The notes under the pieces: generated by a model | What the model saw: only the letters and a program-made list of their open reading frames with translations | What the model was told of the DNA's origin: nothing | Database searches by the model: none | Source of the DNA: DASXRC01 sp036506795 | Lineage (GTDB): Bacteria > Actinomycetota > Actinomycetes > Mycobacteriales > Micromonosporaceae | Direction of reading: 5' to 3' | DNA length: 64,000 nucleotides | Assembly (NCBI GenBank): GCA_036506795.1 | Contig: DASXRC010000037.1 | Location: forward strand, 10,534 to 74,533 | In this document: one piece after another, positions 23,223-31,643 of the stretch | Position numbering within the stretch: position 1 is the first letter of the stretch | Layout: each line of letters starts with the position of its first letter | Made by a program: the position numbers and the translations under genes

Positions 23223-23981
23223 GTGCACATCGCGGGCGCGGTGGCCCTGGTCACCGGGGCGTCGTCGGGGATCGGCCGCGCCACCGCCGAGTCTCTGGCG
23301 GCCGCCGGCGCGCGCCTCATCGTGCACGGGCGGGACGAGGCCGCCCTGGATGAGCTGGCTCGTCGGCTCGGCGGGGTATCCCTGCCCGCGGACCTAGAGG
23401 CGGTGGGTGCGCCCGACCGCCTCGCGGCGCGGGCGCTCGACGCAGCCGGCCGGGTGGACATCCTCGTCGGCAACGCGGGGATCGGCTGGGCGGGCCCGTT
23501 CGCCGAGATGCCGGCCGGCGACATCGAGCGACTCGTGGCGGTCAACCTGTCCGCGCCCATCCTGCTGGCCCGCGCCCTGCTGCCCGCCATGCGGGCGCGC
23601 GGCGGCGGCTACCTCGCGTTCGTCACCTCGATCGCCGGGCGGCTCGGCGTGGCCGGCGAGGCGGTGTACGCCGCCACCAAGTCGGGCCTCGACGCCTTCG
23701 CGGAGAGCCTGCGGCTGGAGCTGCGCGGTACCGGAGTGGGCGTCGGCGTCCTCGTTCCCGGCGTGGTCGCGACCCGGTTCTTCGAGCGCCGCGGGCGCGC
23801 GTACGGCCGCAGCCGACCCCGTCCGCTCGCGGCCGGGCCGGTGGCCGACGCGCTCGTGCACATGATCGAGTCCGGGGGAGCGGAGGCGTACCGGCCGCGC
23901 TGGCTACGGCTGCCGGTCGCGATCCGGGGGGCCGCGCCCGGGGCCTACCGCGGCCTCGCTAGACGGTTCGGCGGCAGCTGA
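23223..23981 (+). CDS. short-chain dehydrogenase/reductase
   Basis: 252 residues from GTG 23223, 8 bp after the synthetase stop. A much longer frame from 22503 is antiparallel-style shadow. The classical SDR motifs are LVTGASSGIGRATAESLA, VDILVGNAGIGWAG, a catalytic serine in VTSIAGRLG and the Tyr-Lys pair in AVYAATKSGLDAFAESL. The C-terminal region is basic and rich in Arg/Pro. Members of this branch reduce acyl or keto groups with NAD(P)H. Translational coupling with the acyl-CoA synthetase points to lipid metabolism. The exact substrate is not deducible. Confidence 0.87.
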   Translation: MHIAGAVALVTGASSGIGRATAESLAAAGARLIVHGRDEAALDELARRLGGVSLPADLEAVGAPDRLAARALDAAGRVDILVGNAGIGWAGPFAEMPAGDIERLVAVNLSAPILLARALLPAMRARGGGYLAFVTSIAGRLGVAGEAVYAATKSGLDAFAESLRLELRGTGVGVGVLVPGVVATRFFERRGRAYGRSRPRPLAAGPVADALVHMIESGGAEAYRPRWLRLPVAIRGAAPGAYRGLARRFGGS

Positions 23982-24090
23982 CCGAATGTGCAGTGACCGG
24001 ATGGGTCCGCGCTGCCCGCACCCGGACGGGCAATGACGGGCCCGCCTGTGCAAAGATCGATTGGTAACGGTCCAGACGTAGGGAGCGATC

Positions 24091-25068
24091 GTGCTCTTGG
24101 CTGTCGGCTTCGGGGTGCTGGCGGCATTTCTGTTCGCCGGTTCGGCATCGCTGCAGCAGCATGCGGCGCAGCGCGACGAGTACCGGCGTGCGGCGACCAC
24201 CCGTGCGGCGGGTCGCACGGCGATCGTCGGGGCGCTCCTCCACCTGGTCCGTCGGCTCGTCCGCCGGCGTCTGTGGCTGATCGGTTGGGTGACCAACCTG
24301 GTCGGCTTCGTCGTCGTGGCGGTGGCGCTGTACTTCGGCTCGGTGGCGCTGGTCCAGCCGCTGATGGTGCTGCAGCTGTTCTTCGCGCTGCCCATGGCGC
24401 TGGCGTGGCGGCGCCGCTGGCCGCAGTGGCGCGACTGGCTGGCGGCCGGGCTGGTCAGCGGCGGGCTCGCGGTGTTTCTCGCCGTCCGCGACGTGGCTCC
24501 GCGGACCGACGAGCCCGACCGGGCGCGCCTCATCGTCGCCATCCTGGCCATCGCGGGCGCGGTTGGGGTGCTCGTGTTGGGGGCGGTGGGACGGCCGATC
24601 CTCGTGCACGCGACCCTCATCGCGATCGCGGCCGGCCTCTGCTTCGCGTGCACCGCCGTGACGATCAAGCTGACGTCCGAGGACCTGGTCATGCACGGCG
24701 TCGCCGCCACCGCCCGGGACTGGCCCGGGTACGCGCTGGCGGCAGCCACGCTCGGCGGCCTGATCCTGGAGCAGGGCGCCTTCGCGACCGGCTCGCTGCC
24801 CTCCGCGGTGGCGGCCATGAACATCACCAACGCGGTGGCCGGCTACCTCGTGGGCATCTTCGCCTTCAACGTCGCGGTGCCGACGCGTGTCGACTCACTC
24901 GCCGCAGTGGCCGGCGCCGCCGTGCTCATCTCAGCGGGCGCGGTCGGGCTGGCGAACTCGTCCATCGTGCGAGCGGATCTTCCCGAAGAGCCGGGTCCGC
25001 CCACCGCCGCACCGGGCCGGCCGACCGCCGCGCCACCCGTGGCGGCCGGCAAGCCGCGGGTTCGGTGA
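24091..25068 (+). CDS. DMT-superfamily-like membrane protein
   Basis: 325 residues with nine to ten hydrophobic helices. The opening LLAVGFGVLAAFLFAGSAS and the QQHAAQRDEYR turn are followed by YFGSVALVQPLMVLQLFFAL, the usual first-repeat core of drug/metabolite transporters, and by AMNITNAVAGYLVGIFAFN in the second repeat. The tail is Pro/Ala-rich. Its stop overlaps the ATG of the following PAP2-acyltransferase gene (ATGA, 25065-25068 region), so the two are translationally coupled. A role in moving a lipid or lipid precursor would fit but is inference. Confidence 0.8.
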   Translation: MLLAVGFGVLAAFLFAGSASLQQHAAQRDEYRRAATTRAAGRTAIVGALLHLVRRLVRRRLWLIGWVTNLVGFVVVAVALYFGSVALVQPLMVLQLFFALPMALAWRRRWPQWRDWLAAGLVSGGLAVFLAVRDVAPRTDEPDRARLIVAILAIAGAVGVLVLGAVGRPILVHATLIAIAAGLCFACTAVTIKLTSEDLVMHGVAATARDWPGYALAAATLGGLILEQGAFATGSLPSAVAAMNITNAVAGYLVGIFAFNVAVPTRVDSLAAVAGAAVLISAGAVGLANSSIVRADLPEEPGPPTAAPGRPTAAPPVAAGKPRVR

Positions 25069-27152
25069 TGGCTAGGGTGGTCACCGGGCTTTCCGACCCG
25101 CCCGGGGCGCTCGAGCCGCCCCGGTCGGGCCGCGCGCCGACGCCGGCCCGGGGCCGCCGGGAGGTCGCCCTCGGGCTGGGGGTGTTCGCCGTGTACGCGG
25201 TCGTCGCCGCGACCGTGGGCGACCGGAACGGCTCGGCCGAGCGGCACGGGCAGGACATCCTCGACGTCGAGCGCGCGATGCACCTCGCCGCGGAGGAACC
25301 GCTGAACGCGTGGCTCGCGCCGCATCGGGTGCTGTCCACGGTCGCCAACTACGAGTATGCGTACGGCTACCTGGTCACGGCCGCGGCGCTGCTCATCTGG
25401 CTCTACCTGCGCAGGCCCGACGAGTACCGCTGGGCCCGCACCTTGTTCCTCGTGCTGAACGGCATCGGGATCGCCTGTTTCGCACTGTATCCGGTGACGC
25501 CGCCGCGGCTGCTGCCCGACGCGGGCTTCGTCGACACCGTGCGGGCCGGCCACACGTTCGGCTCCTGGGGATCACCGATGCTGGACCCCGCGAACCACGT
25601 CGCGGCCATGCCATCCCTGCACGTCGCCTGGGGCGTGTTTGTCGTCACCGTGCTGATCTGCGTGTCGAGCCCCCGGTGGCTGTGGCTCGCCGCGGCGGGC
25701 CACGTGGCGATCACCACGCTCGTCATCATGGCCACGGCGAACCACTACCTGCTGGACGCCGTTGGCGGCGCGGTGGCCGTCGCCCTGGCGTACGGCCTGG
25801 TGGCCTGGGCGACGGATCGGCCCGGTGTGGTCGCGCCCAGGATCGCTGCCGCGGACGCGTTCTTCCTCTACGCCGAGTCGGCCGCCGCGCCGCAGCACGT
25901 CTGTGGGCTCATTGTCATGCGGGACACGCCAGGTGGCACGCCGTACGCCGATCGGCTGCGAGCCCGGATGGAGTCGAACCTCGCCCGCCTCCCTCGGCTG
26001 CTGCAGCGCCCGTCCGCGCCGTCGCGGTGGCGCCGGCCGCGCTGGGTCCCGGCGGACGGCCTGGACTGGGCGTGGCACCTGCCCGTCGTGGACCTCGCCG
26101 GCCCCGACGGCCAACCGGCTGGCCCCGCCGCGCTGCGGGCATTGGTCGCCGAGGTGCAGGCCGCCCGGCTGCCGCGCGACCGGCCGCTGTGGCGCGTCAT
26201 CACGGTCACCGGCGTGGCCGAGGGCGAGCCCGCCGCGCTCCTCGTGGTGCACCACGCGGTTGGGGATGCCACGGGTGTGCTCGACATCGCGAGCGGCCTG
26301 CTCGACCCGGCCCCCGTGTGGCGGTCCGGCGGGTCCACCGAGCCGGGCGCGTTGCGCAGGGCGATCGGCGTGGCGACCGGCCTGGTTCAGCTGGCTGGGG
26401 AGGGCACGCGTCCGCCGCGACTGCCGTCCGGGCCGGCCCCGACCCGCCGGGTCGGCACCAGCGCCGTGCCGTTGGGAACGGTACGACGAGTCGCCGCGGC
26501 GCACGGCGTACACGTCAGCGACGTGTTGCTGTCCGCCGTCGCGGGCGCCGCGCGCCGGGTGTTGCCCGGGTCGGCCACGCGCCGCGGGCTGCGCGTGTCG
26601 GTGCCGCTGACGATGCGTCCGCCGGCGGGCGGGCAGCTGGGCAACGTGACCGCCGGCGTCATGGTGGACCTGCCGCTGGCGCCGATGCGCGAGGTCGAGC
26701 GCCTCGCCGAGACCAACCGACGGACCAGGCGGCTGCGCAGCGGCTCCCGGGCTTTCGCCGCGCGCTTCGTGGTCGCCACCGCGATCGGGGTCCTGCCCGC
26801 CCCGGTGCAGGCGTGGTTCGCTCGCACGGTGTACGGCCACCGTTTCTTCCAGGCCATCGTCTCGAACATGCCGGGGCCCGTCGGGTCGTACCGCTTCGCC
26901 GGCGCTCCGGTGCGGCAGGTGTACCCGATCGTGCCGCTCGCCGAGGGCGCCCCGCTCGCGGTCGGCGTGCTCGGCTGGGACTCGGACCTGTTCGTTGGCG
27001 TCAGCGTCGATCCGACCCTGGTCGAGGACGCGGACCGCCTCGCCGCGGAGGTGCGCGCCGTCGTCGACGAGCTGGCGCAGACCGCCGCATCCGGGCGACC
27101 CGAGCCGGGCCAGGCGGCCCCAGCCGGCCAGGCTAGCGCAGAGGCTCGCTGA
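25068..27152 (+). CDS. PAP2-type phosphatase fused to WS/DGAT-like O-acyltransferase
   Basis: 694 residues from ATG 25068. A longer frame from 24033 is shadow. Residues 30-250 form a six-helix PAP2/AUR1-like domain with AAMPSLHVAWG (H185) and ATANHYLLDAVGG (H226, D230), the phosphohydrolase motifs. From about 258 a wax-ester synthase/diacylglycerol acyltransferase domain follows, opening IAAADAFFLYAES. It carries VVHHAVGDATG at 393-403, an HHxxxDG motif with Ala in place of Gly, and a SNMPGPVGSYRFAGAPV block near the end. Known activities of the parts are dephosphorylation of a lipid phosphate and acyl transfer from acyl-CoA to an alcohol. Together they could turn phosphatidate into triacylglycerol (inference). 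Other phosphorylated lipids are possible. Confidence 0.85.
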   Translation: MARVVTGLSDPPGALEPPRSGRAPTPARGRREVALGLGVFAVYAVVAATVGDRNGSAERHGQDILDVERAMHLAAEEPLNAWLAPHRVLSTVANYEYAYGYLVTAAALLIWLYLRRPDEYRWARTLFLVLNGIGIACFALYPVTPPRLLPDAGFVDTVRAGHTFGSWGSPMLDPANHVAAMPSLHVAWGVFVVTVLICVSSPRWLWLAAAGHVAITTLVIMATANHYLLDAVGGAVAVALAYGLVAWATDRPGVVAPRIAAADAFFLYAESAAAPQHVCGLIVMRDTPGGTPYADRLRARMESNLARLPRLLQRPSAPSRWRRPRWVPADGLDWAWHLPVVDLAGPDGQPAGPAALRALVAEVQAARLPRDRPLWRVITVTGVAEGEPAALLVVHHAVGDATGVLDIASGLLDPAPVWRSGGSTEPGALRRAIGVATGLVQLAGEGTRPPRLPSGPAPTRRVGTSAVPLGTVRRVAAAHGVHVSDVLLSAVAGAARRVLPGSATRRGLRVSVPLTMRPPAGGQLGNVTAGVMVDLPLAPMREVERLAETNRRTRRLRSGSRAFAARFVVATAIGVLPAPVQAWFARTVYGHRFFQAIVSNMPGPVGSYRFAGAPVRQVYPIVPLAEGAPLAVGVLGWDSDLFVGVSVDPTLVEDADRLAAEVRAVVDELAQTAASGRPEPGQAAPAGQASAEAR

Positions 27153-28383
27153 TCGCCGCCGCGGCCTGCCGTCGCGCGCCGGCGCCGGCCGATGCCCGGG
27201 CGGGGGCTGGACGGTTCCACACCAGGGCCAGCGTGAGCCGGGCCCGTTCCGCCGGGTCGTCGAGGGCCGCTCCGAACAGGTCGTGCAGCTGGGCCATGCG
27301 GTACCGGACGGTCTGCGGGTGCACGTGCAGCTCGGCGGCCATCGCCTTCCGGTCGCCGAAATGGCGCAGCCAGCACGCGAGCGTGCTGGTCAGCCGCTCC
27401 CGGACGGCAACGGGATGTCCGTCGAGCGGGGCGAGGACGGTGCGGCGCAGCGCGTCGAGCAGCCGCGGGTCGCGGTGCACAATGATCGCGTCCAGGTGTT
27501 CGTCCGCGAAGACCGGGTCCTCCTCCAGCACGCCGGCCCGCTGGAGCGCCGCGGCGACCTCGGCGATGTGCACGCTCGCGGGCAGGTGCTGCAACGGCAC
27601 CGGGTGTCCGACGACGGCGCCGGCGCCGGCGAGCGCGTCGACCAAGCGCTGGCGGCGGCCGGGCCCCACCGGGTCCGGCACGATGGCGCCGATCAGCGTA
27701 CGCCGCCTGATGAGCAGCCACGAGCTGTCCAATCGCGACACGATGGCCTGACCGGCGTCGTTGTTTGGGTCGACCAGGATCACGGCGGCCTCGCGGGGGA
27801 GCGGCCAGCCGGCGCGGGCGGCCGCCGCGCGCAACAGCTCGGTGTCGCAGCGGTCGGACAGCAGCATCTCTACCAGATCGTCCCGCAGCCGTTCACGCTC
27901 GACGGCGGCCCGCGACTGCTCCAGCACGAACCCCCGCGCGGAGGCCGATGACAGCTGGTCGATGAAGATGAACACGGCCTCGGCGAGCGCCGCGAGCCCC
28001 GTCGGAGGTACGCCGAACTCGAGCGCCGCCGATGAAACGTGCCGCCACGCCACCCGGGCGCCGACCTGGTACGCCGACAGCAGGGTGGTCAGCTCGCGAC
28101 CCTCCCGCCACTGGACTCGGCCGATCTCCTCGAAGAGCGCGACCTGCGGTTCGGACTCGTTCTCGCGTGGCAGGACCCCCGGCCGCTCGGCGATCTCGAC
28201 CAACCACCGCGTGAACGCCTTCGCCGCGATCGCCACGTCGTCCTGCTCGTGCGCCAGGAACTCGGCGTAGTCGGGCCAGTCGACGCTGAACAGGGCACGC
28301 ACCTCGGTGAGGATGTCGGGCAGCCGCGCCTCGAGGGCCGGGACGAGCCACTCCAGCTCCGATTGCTTGTGTGTGACGTCCAC
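27133..28383 (-). CDS. PucR-type transcriptional regulator
   Basis: 416 residues from GTG 28383. An open frame reaches 28584, but the added N-terminus is Pro/Arg-rich and overlaps the hopanoid operon start. Residues 20-150 resemble the RsbRD/PucR N-terminal sensory fold (WREGRELTTLLSAYQVGARV). The middle is a GGDEF-like degenerate domain. The C-terminus is the PucR HTH: LACWLRHFGDRKAMAAELHV followed by HPQTVRYRMAQL. Such regulators often control the adjacent operon. It is divergent from hpnC with fewer than 100 bp between starts, and a small palindrome (28441-28454) lies there. Its 3' end overlaps the acyltransferase fusion by 20 bp. Confidence 0.83.
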   Translation of the reverse strand: MDVTHKQSELEWLVPALEARLPDILTEVRALFSVDWPDYAEFLAHEQDDVAIAAKAFTRWLVEIAERPGVLPRENESEPQVALFEEIGRVQWREGRELTTLLSAYQVGARVAWRHVSSAALEFGVPPTGLAALAEAVFIFIDQLSSASARGFVLEQSRAAVERERLRDDLVEMLLSDRCDTELLRAAAARAGWPLPREAAVILVDPNNDAGQAIVSRLDSSWLLIRRRTLIGAIVPDPVGPGRRQRLVDALAGAGAVVGHPVPLQHLPASVHIAEVAAALQRAGVLEEDPVFADEHLDAIIVHRDPRLLDALRRTVLAPLDGHPVAVRERLTSTLACWLRHFGDRKAMAAELHVHPQTVRYRMAQLHDLFGAALDDPAERARLTLALVWNRPAPARASAGAGARRQAAAAISEPLR

Positions 28384-28440
28384 AGGTACACGTCTACCGG
28401 ATACGAGGCCATCAGCGCACGCGCCTGGCCAGTTTGTACG

Positions 28441-28454
28441 CGAGTGACAACTCG
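28441..28454. promoter_or_regulatory. short palindrome upstream of hpnC
   Basis: CGAGT-GACA-ACTCG is a perfect 5-bp-arm inverted repeat 24 bp before hpnC ATG 28479 and inside the gap shared with the PucR-type gene. It is a possible operator. The arms are short, so chance cannot be excluded. Confidence 0.3.
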
Positions 28455-28478
28455 ACACACCGAGATCTACACGCTGAG

Positions 28479-29435
28479 ATGCAGCACCCGGACCCGGAGA
28501 AGGCGCAACATCTGCACGTGGGGACACGGGTGGGGGGCCCCGGCGACATCGCGGGGGTCGATGCGGCTTCGGATTCCATCGCACGCACCGGTGGTCGGGG
28601 CGACGCCTACCTGCGTAAACGCGAGCGGAGTGAGAATTTTCCGGTCGCGCTGCGCGTGCTACCCCGCGACCGCCGCCGGCACCTCGCGGCGGTGTACGAC
28701 GTGGCCCGGGTGATCGACGATCTCGGTGACGACGCGCCGGGTGACCGCCGGGTACTGCTGCGCGAGTTCGCCGACGATCTCTGCACCATCTGGGATGGCG
28801 GCGCGCCCCGGGCCCCAGTGCTGCGGCGGCTCGCCGACACCGTGACGGCCTGCGGCCTCGGCGCGCGGCCGTTCCTCGATCTGATCGAGGCCAACCTGCA
28901 GGACCAGGAGGTCACCGCGTACTCCACGTACGCCGACCTGACCGGCTACTGCGCGCTCTCCGCCAACCCGGTGGGCAGGATCGTGCTCGCGGTATTCGGC
29001 GCAGCCACGCCGGAGCGGGAGGAGCTGTCGGATCGGATCTGCACCGGTCTGCAGATCATCGAGCACTGCCAGGACGTCGCCGAGGATCGGCGGGCCGGCC
29101 GCGTCTACCTGCCGCTAGAGGACCTGGACCGGTTCGGGGTGCGGCCCGCGGACCTCGACGCCCGGCAGGCTAGCCCTGCCCTGCGGCGGCTGGTCGCCTT
29201 CGAGGCCGGGCGAGCCGTCGCCCTGGTCGACGACGGACTGCCGTTGCTACGCCAGCTCCGCGGCTGGGCCCGGCTCGCCGTCACCGGGTACGCCGCGGGC
29301 GGCCGGGCGGCCGTAGCGGCGCTCCGGCGCGCCGACTGGGACGTGGTCACCGGGCGCCCCCGGGCGGGCCGTCGGGAGCTGATCGCGCAGCTCATCGCCG
29401 TGACGGCGGGCAGGAGGTTCCCGTCGGATGGGTAG
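28479..29435 (+). CDS. hpnC: squalene synthase HpnC (hydroxysqualene synthase)
   Basis: 318 residues from ATG 28479. A TTG at 28434 is a less likely start. It belongs to the squalene/phytoene synthase family: RVIDDLGDDAPGDRR is the first aspartate-rich motif and CTGLQIIEHCQDVAEDRRAG the second. In the three-enzyme bacterial route HpnC converts presqualene diphosphate, made by HpnD, to hydroxysqualene. It is the first gene of the hopanoid operon. Its stop overlaps the start of hpnD by 8 bp. The first 40 residues are poorly conserved-looking and may mean a later true start. HpnC is separated from HpnD by gene order and by the diverged DDLGDD motif. Confidence 0.88.
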   Translation: MQHPDPEKAQHLHVGTRVGGPGDIAGVDAASDSIARTGGRGDAYLRKRERSENFPVALRVLPRDRRRHLAAVYDVARVIDDLGDDAPGDRRVLLREFADDLCTIWDGGAPRAPVLRRLADTVTACGLGARPFLDLIEANLQDQEVTAYSTYADLTGYCALSANPVGRIVLAVFGAATPEREELSDRICTGLQIIEHCQDVAEDRRAGRVYLPLEDLDRFGVRPADLDARQASPALRRLVAFEAGRAVALVDDGLPLLRQLRGWARLAVTGYAAGGRAAVAALRRADWDVVTGRPRAGRRELIAQLIAVTAGRRFPSDG

Positions 29436-30285
29436 CGTCGGCGACGCGTACGCGGTGTGCGAATCCATCACGCGGCGGCAGGCCCGCAACTTCTACTACG
29501 GGATTCGGCTGCTGCCGGCGGCGAAGCGGAGTGCCCTCTGCGCCGTGTACGCGCTCGCCCGGCGGATCGACGACATCGGCGACGGCGACCTGCCCTCGGC
29601 CGACAAGGCCGCGGCGCTGGCGGACGTGCGTACCTCGCTGAAGGACATCGACGCCGGCACGGACCCCGTGCTCGTGGCGGTCGCCGATGCCGCGCGGCGG
29701 CTCCCGATCCCGTTGGGCGCGTTCGACGAGCTCGTCGACGGCGTCGAGATGGACGTGTCCGGACGGCGCTACGACGACTTCGAGGAGCTCGTCGGCTACT
29801 GCCGGTGCGTGGCCGGCTCGGTGGGGCGGCTGTGCCTCGGGGTGTTCGGCTCCCGCCCGGATCCACTCGCCGCCGAGTACGCCGACGCCCTCGGCATCGC
29901 GCTCCAGCAGATCAACATCCTCCGGGACATTCGGGAGGACTTCGCCAACGGCCGGGTGTACCTGCCCCGTGCGGACCTGGACCGGTTCGGGGTGCGGCTC
30001 CAGCTCGACGAGCGGCGGGTCCTCACCGACCGCGACGGGAACCTGGCGCGGCTGATCACGTTCGCCGCCGGGCGCGCGCGGACCTGGCACGACCGCGGGC
30101 TGCGCCTGCTGCCGCTGATCGACCGCCGCAGCGCGGCCTGCACGGCGGCGATGTCCGGCATCTACGGGCGGCTGCTCGAGCGCATCGTCGACGATCCGAC
30201 CGCCGTGTACGACCGACGACTATCCCTGTCCGGCTGGCAGAAGGCGACGGTGGCCGTCCGCGCACTGGGCGGAGCAGCGTCATGA
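29428..30285 (+). CDS. hpnD: presqualene diphosphate synthase HpnD
   Basis: 285 residues. Squalene/phytoene synthase fold with SITRRQARNFYYGIRLLP at the N-terminus, first metal motif ARRIDDIGDGD, the middle segment YCRCVAGSVGRLCLGVFG and second metal motif LQQINILRDIREDFANGRVY. It joins two farnesyl diphosphates head to head into presqualene diphosphate, the committed step to squalene in HpnCDE organisms. ATG 29428 lies within the end of hpnC, and its own stop overlaps hpnE as ATGA, so translation is coupled on both sides. It is cytosolic and possibly membrane-associated. Confidence 0.92.
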   Translation: MGSVGDAYAVCESITRRQARNFYYGIRLLPAAKRSALCAVYALARRIDDIGDGDLPSADKAAALADVRTSLKDIDAGTDPVLVAVADAARRLPIPLGAFDELVDGVEMDVSGRRYDDFEELVGYCRCVAGSVGRLCLGVFGSRPDPLAAEYADALGIALQQINILRDIREDFANGRVYLPRADLDRFGVRLQLDERRVLTDRDGNLARLITFAAGRARTWHDRGLRLLPLIDRRSAACTAAMSGIYGRLLERIVDDPTAVYDRRLSLSGWQKATVAVRALGGAAS

Positions 30286-31643
30286 ACCGGGGCGGCGTCG
30301 CCGTCATCGGTGGTGGGCTCGCCGGCATCGCGGCCGCGCTGCGCTGTGCGGACGCCGGTTACCCGGTCACCCTCCTCGAGGCTCGGCCGTGGCTGGGCGG
30401 CCTGACCTACTCGTTCCGGCGCGGCGATCTCGACGTCGACAACGGCCAGCACGTGTTCCTGCGCTGCTGCACCGCGTACCGCGGACTGCTGGCCCGGCTC
30501 GGCGTCGCCGACCAGGTCCACCTGCAGGGGCGGCTGGACATTCCGGTGCGCTCGCCGCACGCGGCGCCCACCCGGCTGCGCCGGAATCGCCTGCCCGCGC
30601 CGCTGCACCTCGGCGGGGGCCTGCTGCGGTACCGGCTGCTCGGCCCCGCGCAGCGGCTGCGGTTCATCCGCGCGGCACTGGCCATGCGCCGCGTCGACCG
30701 CACGGATCCGGCGGTCGACCGCCGGACCTTCGGCACGTGGCTGCGAGAGACTGGGCAGGACGCTGGCACCGTGCAGGCGCTGTGGGACCTGGTCGGGCTG
30801 GCGACGCTCAACGCCCGGGCGGACGAGGCGTCGCTGGCCCTGGCCGCGATGGTCTTCCAGGTCGGGCTCCTGACCGAAGCCGGCGCCGCGGACATCGGAT
30901 GGTCCCGTGTACCGCTGCGCAAGCTACACGGGGACGCGGCCGCGCGCCGGCTGGCCGAGATCGGCGCCACGGTCCGCACCGGCGCCCGGGTCCATGCCGT
31001 GGAGTGGCGGGACCACGGCTGGGCCGTCGGCGTGGGGGAGGAGGAATTCGTGGTCGATCACGTGGTGCTGGCGGTGCCGCCACCGGCCGCCGAGCGGCTG
31101 GCACCGCCCGGCGGCATCCCGCTGGCGGATGGCTGGTCTGCCAGGCTGGGCAGCTCGCCGATCATCAACGCGCACGTCGTGCTCGATCGCCGGGTGATGG
31201 CCGAGGCGTTCGTGGCCGGCGTCGGCACGCCGATCCAATGGGTCTTCGACCGCACCGACCAGTCCGGCTTGGACGGCAACGGCCAGTACCTCGCGGTCTC
31301 CGTGTCGGCCGCCGACGAGCTGGTCGACCTGTCGGTCAACGAGCTGCGCGAGCGGTTGCTGCCGGCGCTCCACGCGCTGCTGCCGGAGGTCGCCCGCGCG
31401 CGGGTGACCGACTTCTTCATCACCAGGGAACGGCACGCGACGTTCCGGCCGGCGCCGGGCAGCGGCGCCCTGCGACCGCCCGCGGTGACGGGGATCCCGG
31501 GGCTCTACCTCGCCGGCGCCTGGACCGACACGGGGTGGCCCGCGACCATGGAGGGCGCGGTACGCAGCGGCGAGTCGGCCGCCGTCGCCGTGATGGCGGG
31601 GACCGCCGGGTCCAGCCGGACCCGAACGAAGGTGTCAGCATGA
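30282..31643 (+). CDS. hpnE: hydroxysqualene dehydroxylase HpnE
   Basis: 453 residues from ATG 30282. FAD-binding amine-oxidase/phytoene-desaturase fold: VAVIGGGLAGIAAALRCAD at the N-terminus, LLEARPWLGGLTYSF for the second FAD strand, and the C-terminal FAD motif GLYLAGAWTDTGWPATMEGA. HpnE reduces hydroxysqualene to squalene and so completes the HpnC-HpnD-HpnE pathway. Stop and start overlap with both neighbours by 4 bp. Not a carotenoid desaturase, judging by the operon and the HpnE-type C-terminus. Confidence 0.92.
   Translation: MNRGGVAVIGGGLAGIAAALRCADAGYPVTLLEARPWLGGLTYSFRRGDLDVDNGQHVFLRCCTAYRGLLARLGVADQVHLQGRLDIPVRSPHAAPTRLRRNRLPAPLHLGGGLLRYRLLGPAQRLRFIRAALAMRRVDRTDPAVDRRTFGTWLRETGQDAGTVQALWDLVGLATLNARADEASLALAAMVFQVGLLTEAGAADIGWSRVPLRKLHGDAAARRLAEIGATVRTGARVHAVEWRDHGWAVGVGEEEFVVDHVVLAVPPPAAERLAPPGGIPLADGWSARLGSSPIINAHVVLDRRVMAEAFVAGVGTPIQWVFDRTDQSGLDGNGQYLAVSVSAADELVDLSVNELRERLLPALHALLPEVARARVTDFFITRERHATFRPAPGSGALRPPAVTGIPGLYLAGAWTDTGWPATMEGAVRSGESAAVAVMAGTAGSSRTRTKVSA

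Noticed and set aside
24033..25067. N-terminal extension of the PAP2-acyltransferase frame through the DMT gene
   Set aside because: The extension is Arg/Gly-rich shadow sequence. The ATGA overlap at 25068 gives a natural start.
28479..30285. Carotenoid operon (phytoene synthases plus desaturase)
   Set aside because: Two synthase paralogs, an HpnE-type oxidase, squalene-hopene cyclase and HpnH together point to squalene and hopanoids.
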